Positions 59,424 through 64,000 of a stretch of 64,000 nucleotides of DNA are shown one piece after another. Below the pieces are notes generated by a model, which was not told the origin of the DNA, ran no database searches, and worked only from the letters and a program-made list of their open reading frames with translations. The DNA comes from Cupriavidus sp. YR651 (GTDB lineage: Bacteria; Pseudomonadota; Gammaproteobacteria; Burkholderiales; Burkholderiaceae): contig NZ_FMYZ01000005.1 in assembly GCF_900101625.1 (NCBI RefSeq), positions 124,001 to 188,000 on the forward strand. Direction: 5' to 3'. Position 1 is the first letter of the stretch; each line of letters starts with the position of its first letter. Position numbers and translations under genes: made by a program.

Positions 59424-60355
59424 TGAATGAAACGTTCGCGCCCACGACGCGCGCTTCGGTATCGAACAGCGACGTGCGGGAATTTGTCGCGTGGATGAGC
59501 CAGCATCTCGACACCGCCATGTTTCGACACGCGTACCCCCATCGACAATCCGGACAGCAGTGGCGGTGCGACAGCTTGTACGATGCGTTTGCCAGATACG
59601 AATGGAACCACCCTGCCATTGCACGCCTCGGGGTGGTGGCTGGTCGGACGTTTCAATCGAACTTCGCCGCGCGGGAAGCCCTTCGACAAGATCTGCTTCG
59701 ATCCCTCGGCGAGCCTGCCGATGACGCTGGCGTTTGCCTCGCTGCGGTCGACGTCATGAAATGGGGCGGCGTGACTGGAGGCAACGTGCGTTGGCTGCAT
59801 TCGAATCAGGCAGGCCTTGCGCAACGCATTGTCGATGTGCGGAACGTGTTGAACGAAGGCGACATGTATCACCCGCTTCTCGCGTCCCGCGGGCTGCGCT
59901 TCAATGCAGGCATGACCAAGGTCTACGCGCTCGTCTGCGACGATCTCGTGATCTACGACAGCCGGGTCGCTGCGGCACTCGGGTGGGCGGTGTCGAAATT
60001 CTGTCAGGCTACAGGCAAAGCCGCCGTGCCCGACGGACTGGGTTTTCCATGGGCGCCGGCCAAGGAAGGCATCGGGGAGAAGAACCCGAAGCGTCGGAAT
60101 CCCAGCGAAGGATCGCTGACCTTCCGCCGGTTGAGGTCCGGTCCGCTGCACGCCGAATGGAATCTGCGCGCAAGCTGGCTGCTCGCCGCCGTCCTCGACC
60201 ATTCCGGCGCGCAGGACAGCCAATTCACAAAGATCGGAGCGCGACGCGAAAGATTGCGAGCACTGGAAGCGGCGCTGTTCATGATCGGCTACACGCTGCC
60301 CAGTGCCTCCGAAGCCGCTGCAACGGCCGTGCAGGGTGAGTCCGCGTTGGTATAG
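59420..60355 (+). CDS. Conserved hypothetical protein with YDSRVA motif
   Basis: 311 residues, soluble, Arg-rich. I do not recognise it with confidence. Residues 11-60 contain several Trp/Tyr/His (WMSQHLDTAMFRHAYPHR), and the central segment MTKVYALVCDDLVIYDSRVA recalls the 'KVYxLLxDDxxIYDSRV' pattern of uncharacterised helical proteins, perhaps distantly OGG-fold-like. Starts within the LysR stop codon (ATGA), so the pair is translationally coupled. Confidence 0.65.
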   Translation: MMNETFAPTTRASVSNSDVREFVAWMSQHLDTAMFRHAYPHRQSGQQWRCDSLYDAFARYEWNHPAIARLGVVAGRTFQSNFAAREALRQDLLRSLGEPADDAGVCLAAVDVMKWGGVTGGNVRWLHSNQAGLAQRIVDVRNVLNEGDMYHPLLASRGLRFNAGMTKVYALVCDDLVIYDSRVAAALGWAVSKFCQATGKAAVPDGLGFPWAPAKEGIGEKNPKRRNPSEGSLTFRRLRSGPLHAEWNLRASWLLAAVLDHSGAQDSQFTKIGARRERLRALEAALFMIGYTLPSASEAAATAVQGESALV

Positions 60356-60431
60356 AAACTTGCGATTGTCGCTGCGTCCTGCCGCTATCAGTCGCTATCG
60401 GATACGCCGCCCGGCTTCACGTGCATCAGGC

Positions 60432-60905
60432 TCACAAGGCGGCCAACAACTCGGTTTTGGTGGTGGTTTGGCGGAAATGATGCTTCCACAGATTGATCCC
60501 GAGTTGCCCCGACCTGTCGAGCGACGAGCCGACGGTGAGATCGGCAACGAGTGTCGGATACAGCCCTGCGTCGAACAGGGCGAAACCCGCTGCAAGCACG
60601 CAAGTCTCGGTCTGGATTCCGCAGACCAGCACGCGCTCCGGATTCATTTGCCTCAGATACTCGATCGTTGCCGGCGACGGCGCATACCCATGCTTGACGA
60701 AAACCTGGTCCGCCTCAACGAGGCTCCGGTCCTCGATGGCGGGGCACCAGCCTAGCTGACTCAGGAAAGGCGTCCGCGTCTCGTCATGCAATTCGACCGT
60801 TGCCACCGACGGTACGCGTTTTGCCAGATTGCCGATGCCTTCGATCAGCCAATCCGGCGGCGAGAAAGTGGCCTGCACGTCGACGATAAGAAGAACCTGG
60901 CGCAT
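60432..60905 (-). CDS. Isochorismatase-family cysteine hydrolase
   Basis: 157 residues from the ATG at 60905 (MRQVLLIVDVQ). The triad is visible: Asp in LIVDVQ, Lys in VFVKHGYA and Cys in GIQTETCVLA. Such enzymes hydrolyse amides or carbamoyl groups (nicotinamidase-like) or isochorismate. No pathway neighbour fixes the substrate. Confidence 0.87.
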   Translation of the reverse strand: MRQVLLIVDVQATFSPPDWLIEGIGNLAKRVPSVATVELHDETRTPFLSQLGWCPAIEDRSLVEADQVFVKHGYAPSPATIEYLRQMNPERVLVCGIQTETCVLAAGFALFDAGLYPTLVADLTVGSSLDRSGQLGINLWKHHFRQTTTKTELLAAL

Positions 60906-60968
60906 GACTCTGGTTGATTTTCGAGGTATCACGACAAAAGGATACCTGATGGCGGAGCGGGCTCGGCG

Positions 60969-61377
60969 TCATCCCCCTGGCAGCGCAGCCGTCTTGAACG
61001 ACCAGGAAAAGCTCACCGGCTTCCCGGCCCGCGTCCCGGAGAACGTCGCGGTGTAGGTCTCACGCGCGGCCAATGGGGAGAGTGGCAGCAGGAAGGCCGC
61101 ATTGTTGCGCCTGGGCCGCGGCGTCGAGCGCCACGTCCTGCGCGAGCAGGCCAACTCCCAGGCTCAGGCGCAAGGCGTTGACCGACCTGAACAATGCCAG
61201 GTGACCGGACCCGTCCCTGTAGCTTGGCTCCGGGACGCTCATCCTCGGCGCGAGAGATCCGAAGGCCATCGGGGCCTGGGTGGCCGGCGGTACGTCACCG
61301 CCAGCCCACGCGGCGCTGGCCGCGCCCAGCACGACCGCGAGTGCCGTGACGCGCGGCGTGATCTTCCTCACCGTCAT
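60969..61377 (-). pseudogene. Decayed CAP/SCP-domain secreted protein gene
   Basis: The 5' part (from ATG 61377) encodes a Sec signal (AVVLGAASAAWA) and the start of a CAP domain (LFRSVNALRLSLGVGLLAQDVALDAAAQAQ in two pieces), then runs to a premature stop near 61060. The 3' part, in another frame, encodes a typical tail (YTATFSGTRAGKPVSFSW). Most of the CAP core is missing, so an internal deletion with frameshift explains it. Confidence 0.65.
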
Positions 61378-61604
61378 AGGCCTGCACGCAGGTGGATTGC
61401 CGCTCATTGGGGATGGGCGGAGCGGCCGGGCACCGGCTGCTCACTCGTATGTCGACCGCCGTACTATCGACACGGCGGCGCAAATCATTTAGCCCGGTGC
61501 AGAACAACGTCCCGCAGCCAAATCGCTCCCTCTCTCCGTCGAATTTCCAACGTAGAATTCAGCTGCCGGCCGCGATGCATCGGCGCAATGTCTTTACATT
61601 TGAG

Positions 61605-62780
61605 ATGTACGTCGATCTTCTGACTCTTTACTTCCTTGCGATCGGAACGCTTCTCGCCAGTGCCGGCATGACGTTCTGGGAGCATCTGACCCATCCCACG
61701 CGCAGCAAGTCGCTGCGGATTCTGGCGGCAGGCTTCGCAACGCTGGCGATCGGCTGCGCAACGGTGCTGTTCCGGCGCAACCTGCCCGGAGCGGTGGGCT
61801 CCGCCATCAGCAATCTCGTCATTCTCAGCGGCTATCTACTGGTCCTCAACGGCGTCGCGTCGTTGAGCGGCCGGCGGTATCGCGCCGCTTCGGCCGGTGT
61901 GCTCATTGGGATGGCGCTGGTGTGGGCGGCCCTGGGCGCGCGATGGCAGGACGTCGTGTGGAACTACGTCAGCGCGATTCCGATCGCTGTGGTGAGCGCG
62001 ATGACGGCTCGCGAGATGTGGCGGTGTGACGCGATGAAGCCGCTGCATTCGCGGCATATCGTCGTGGTGGTGACGGGCATCCATACCCTGCTCTATGCCG
62101 CGAGGGCATTTGTGCTGCCCTGGCTGGTGGCGGCGTACGGGCAGCCGATACAGTCGCTCGCCAGCAAGATCACGATGTACGAGGGCGTCCTGTATTCGGT
62201 CATCTTGCCGATGACCCTGCTGAAGCTCATTCGCGAGGAGACCCACGGCCAGCTCTTGCGGGAATCCCAGACCGATTATCTGACCCGCCTGGGCAATCGC
62301 CGATGGTTCTTTGAACAGGGCGCACGCATCATTGGCGGCATGGGAGGATGCGGGCCAGTTTCGGTGCTCGCGTTCGACCTCGATCGCTTCAAGGCCATCA
62401 ATGATCGATATGGTCACCAGACCGGTGACAAGGTGCTGAAGTCGTTTGCGGAAATCGCCCGCGGCGTGGTGGGGCCCGACGCGATCCTCGCGCGTATCGG
62501 CGGCGAAGAGTTCGCCGCGCTGCTGTCAGGCGACGATGCACGCCGCGCCAAGGCGCTGGGCGAAACCGTCGCGAAGCGTTTCGCCGAGACCATCCCCAAC
62601 CAGATCGACGGTATCGGGATACCGACAACGGTCAGCATTGGTCTGGCGCAGTTCGACAATGACGTGCCTGCGCTTGCCGACGGACTTGCCGCCGCGGACC
62701 AGGCGTTGTACCGCGCGAAATCGCTGGGTGGCAATCGCCTCGAATTGGCGCAGGCTATCGCGGCTTCCGCCGTCGTCTGA
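61605..62780 (+). CDS. Membrane-anchored diguanylate cyclase (GGDEF)
   Basis: 391 residues. Six or so N-terminal hydrophobic helices (residues 4-210) followed by a GGDEF domain. The active-site motif reads GGEEF, the accepted variant, with FDLDRFKAINDRYGHQ upstream, so c-di-GMP synthesis is expected. No RxxD I-site is obvious before GGEEF. Start chosen at 61605 (MYVDLLTLYF); ATG 61575 is an alternative and upstream in-frame codons are unlikely. Confidence 0.87.
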   Translation: MYVDLLTLYFLAIGTLLASAGMTFWEHLTHPTRSKSLRILAAGFATLAIGCATVLFRRNLPGAVGSAISNLVILSGYLLVLNGVASLSGRRYRAASAGVLIGMALVWAALGARWQDVVWNYVSAIPIAVVSAMTAREMWRCDAMKPLHSRHIVVVVTGIHTLLYAARAFVLPWLVAAYGQPIQSLASKITMYEGVLYSVILPMTLLKLIREETHGQLLRESQTDYLTRLGNRRWFFEQGARIIGGMGGCGPVSVLAFDLDRFKAINDRYGHQTGDKVLKSFAEIARGVVGPDAILARIGGEEFAALLSGDDARRAKALGETVAKRFAETIPNQIDGIGIPTTVSIGLAQFDNDVPALADGLAAADQALYRAKSLGGNRLELAQAIAASAVV

Positions 62781-62804
62781 CTCTCAGGGCGGGATCATGG
62801 CGAC

Positions 62805-63956
62805 TCAACGCTCGCCAGCCCGCTCCGGCATTTCTCCGACATAACGTCCCCTCGGACGTATCACCTGCCCCACCCCCAGTTGCTCCAGGCTGTGCGCCAG
62901 CAGCCCGATGCTGCGTGCCGTGGCAAACATCCCGAACGCGGCGTCCTCGGGTAGCCCGCAATGGGTGACGAGGGCCGCCAGCGCCACGTCGATATTGGGC
63001 TGCAAGCCGGTCAGGCGGGTCGCCTTCTCGATAAAGCGCGCGATGACTTCCGGTGGATCGAACAGGGCGAGAAGGGTTGTCGCGCGAGGATCGCCCTCAG
63101 GATAGAGGTGATGTCCGAAACCGGCCAACGGCAAGCCGGTGGACAGATGGTGGGCGATCACCTGATCCTCGCCTTGCCGCTCCAGTTCATTGAATAGCGC
63201 CTTGACGCGACCCGAGGCATCGCCATGCAATGGCCCGGACAGCGTGGTCAGGCCGGACAGGAGGCAGGCCGGCAACGATGCGCCAGTGGATGCCGCGATG
63301 CGCGCGGCAAAGGCCGAGCTTGTCAGCTCGTGGTCGACCAGCAGCACCATGGCGGTCCGCAACAGATCCGCCACCTGCGGGGATTGCTTCCAACCTTGCG
63401 CAAAGCGCAGGTGCAGGGGCTGCTGCCCCGTGTGCGCGCCGAAGGCATTGGCCAGTTGGCCCACCAGGCTCTGACATTCGAGATGCAAGACGCGCGTCAT
63501 GCGTCCATGCGTGGAGTGTCCGGTAGCGGCCAGCGCGGCCAGCCCCGTGAACGCCGCCACGCGCCCGGGCTTGGCGATGCGCGCCGAGGATGAAAAGTCG
63601 ACGGCTTGCTCGGCATTCCACAGCAACTGCGCCACCTCTTCCAGGCTGGCCGATCCGGCCAGCGTCACCGCGTCCTGCCCGCGGTAGTAAAGCCGCTCGC
63701 GCAGGAATGTGGAAAGCGCAGTCGGGATGCTGGGCTCCGCGCCAAACAGCGTATTGGTCGCGAGGGTCTCGTGCTTGCGCCCGGCCTGCTTGCGCTTGGC
63801 CAGGTTGGCGACGTCGTCGGCGCGGTAGAGGCTGCGGCGCGTGTCGGCCGGATCGGAAACCGCTTCCAGCTTGCCTCGGCTGACGTAGGCGTAGATCGTC
63901 TGCGGCCGCACGCCGAGGCGGCTGCACACCTCGTCCATCGTTATCCAGGATGCCAT
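62805..63956 (-). CDS. Citrate synthase-family protein with N-terminal HTH domain
   Basis: 383 residues. Residues 1-55 are a MerR/excisionase-like HTH (ITMDEVCSRLGVRPQTIYAYVSRGKL). The rest is a citrate synthase fold with catalytic His244 (GPLHG), His282 (GFGHHLYPEGDPR) and Asp323 (PNIDVA), so activity could be retained. This HTH-citrate synthase fusion is known in proteobacteria but its function is not established. Start ATG at 63956. The remaining 44 bp of the window are AT-rich and contain no gene. Confidence 0.88.
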   Translation of the reverse strand: MASWITMDEVCSRLGVRPQTIYAYVSRGKLEAVSDPADTRRSLYRADDVANLAKRKQAGRKHETLATNTLFGAEPSIPTALSTFLRERLYYRGQDAVTLAGSASLEEVAQLLWNAEQAVDFSSSARIAKPGRVAAFTGLAALAATGHSTHGRMTRVLHLECQSLVGQLANAFGAHTGQQPLHLRFAQGWKQSPQVADLLRTAMVLLVDHELTSSAFAARIAASTGASLPACLLSGLTTLSGPLHGDASGRVKALFNELERQGEDQVIAHHLSTGLPLAGFGHHLYPEGDPRATTLLALFDPPEVIARFIEKATRLTGLQPNIDVALAALVTHCGLPEDAAFGMFATARSIGLLAHSLEQLGVGQVIRPRGRYVGEMPERAGER

Positions 63957-64000
63957 GGTGTCTTGTTACAAGTTTTTATGTTGATTTTATATATCAATAT

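Overview
The window looks like a chromosome or megaplasmid segment of a high-GC beta-proteobacterium of the Burkholderiaceae, most like Cupriavidus or Ralstonia. The reasons are the prpR / prpB-prpC-acnD-prpF methylcitrate locus, Bug-type (TctC) receptors, a Burkholderiaceae-type OmpC-like porin, a NodT-type outer-membrane lipoprotein and dense GC-rich coding. No tRNA, rRNA, CRISPR array, transposase or integrase was seen.

Region 1 (1-8.4 kb) is the propionate (2-methylcitrate) cycle. PrpR, a sigma-54 activator cut by the left edge, is divergent from prpB-prpC-acnD-prpF. The intergenic region holds a textbook -24/-12 promoter and two identical palindromes 22 bp apart, the probable PrpR enhancer. 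Region 2 (8.6-24.9 kb) is ordinary housekeeping: periplasmic asparaginase, hotdog thioesterase, DUF1289 protein, a penicillin acylase / glutamine amidotransferase / MOSC operon, an aldehyde dehydrogenase, ABC-F factor YbiT, ldcA-tadA, queE-queD, a LysR/MFS divergent pair and a DUF1993 protein. Region 3 (25-29 kb) has a Tat-exported alpha/beta hydrolase, a monofunctional catalase and a bestrophin-like channel.

Region 4 (29-61 kb) is the unusual part. It carries five thiamine-diphosphate-enzyme genes without their normal partner subunits: two full-length SucA-type E1 proteins, a 349-residue half-E1 whose ThDP-binding residues are altered, an AceE-type E1, and an IlvB-type acetolactate synthase. 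Mixed among them are a Mug-like uracil-DNA glycosylase, a CoA-transferase B-like protein lacking its catalytic Glu, an XdhC-like small protein, a SLAC1/TehA-type channel, a sodium:solute symporter with DUF3311, an orphan Bug receptor, a secreted 13-residue-repeat protein, a GlxA-type AraC regulator, a GlxA-like protein without HTH, and an Emr-type tripartite efflux operon.

These scattered units share a sequence in their upstream regions: two TGGCCA-like half-sites exactly 21 bp apart. Clear copies lie before the half-E1/mug/CoA-transferase operon, the XdhC-like/symporter operon, the acetolactate synthase and the second sucA. Weaker copies lie before the first sucA and the efflux operon. The 21-bp direct spacing fits an AraC-family dimer, and the GlxA-type regulator at 33.5 kb is the natural candidate. 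I propose a co-regulated, previously undescribed 'orphan E1' regulon. Its substrate is unknown.

Region 5 (58.5-64 kb) has a LysR regulator coupled to an unknown protein, a cysteine hydrolase, a decayed CAP-domain gene, a diguanylate cyclase and a citrate-synthase-like protein with an N-terminal DNA-binding domain. All coordinates and motifs were read by eye; no similarity search was run.
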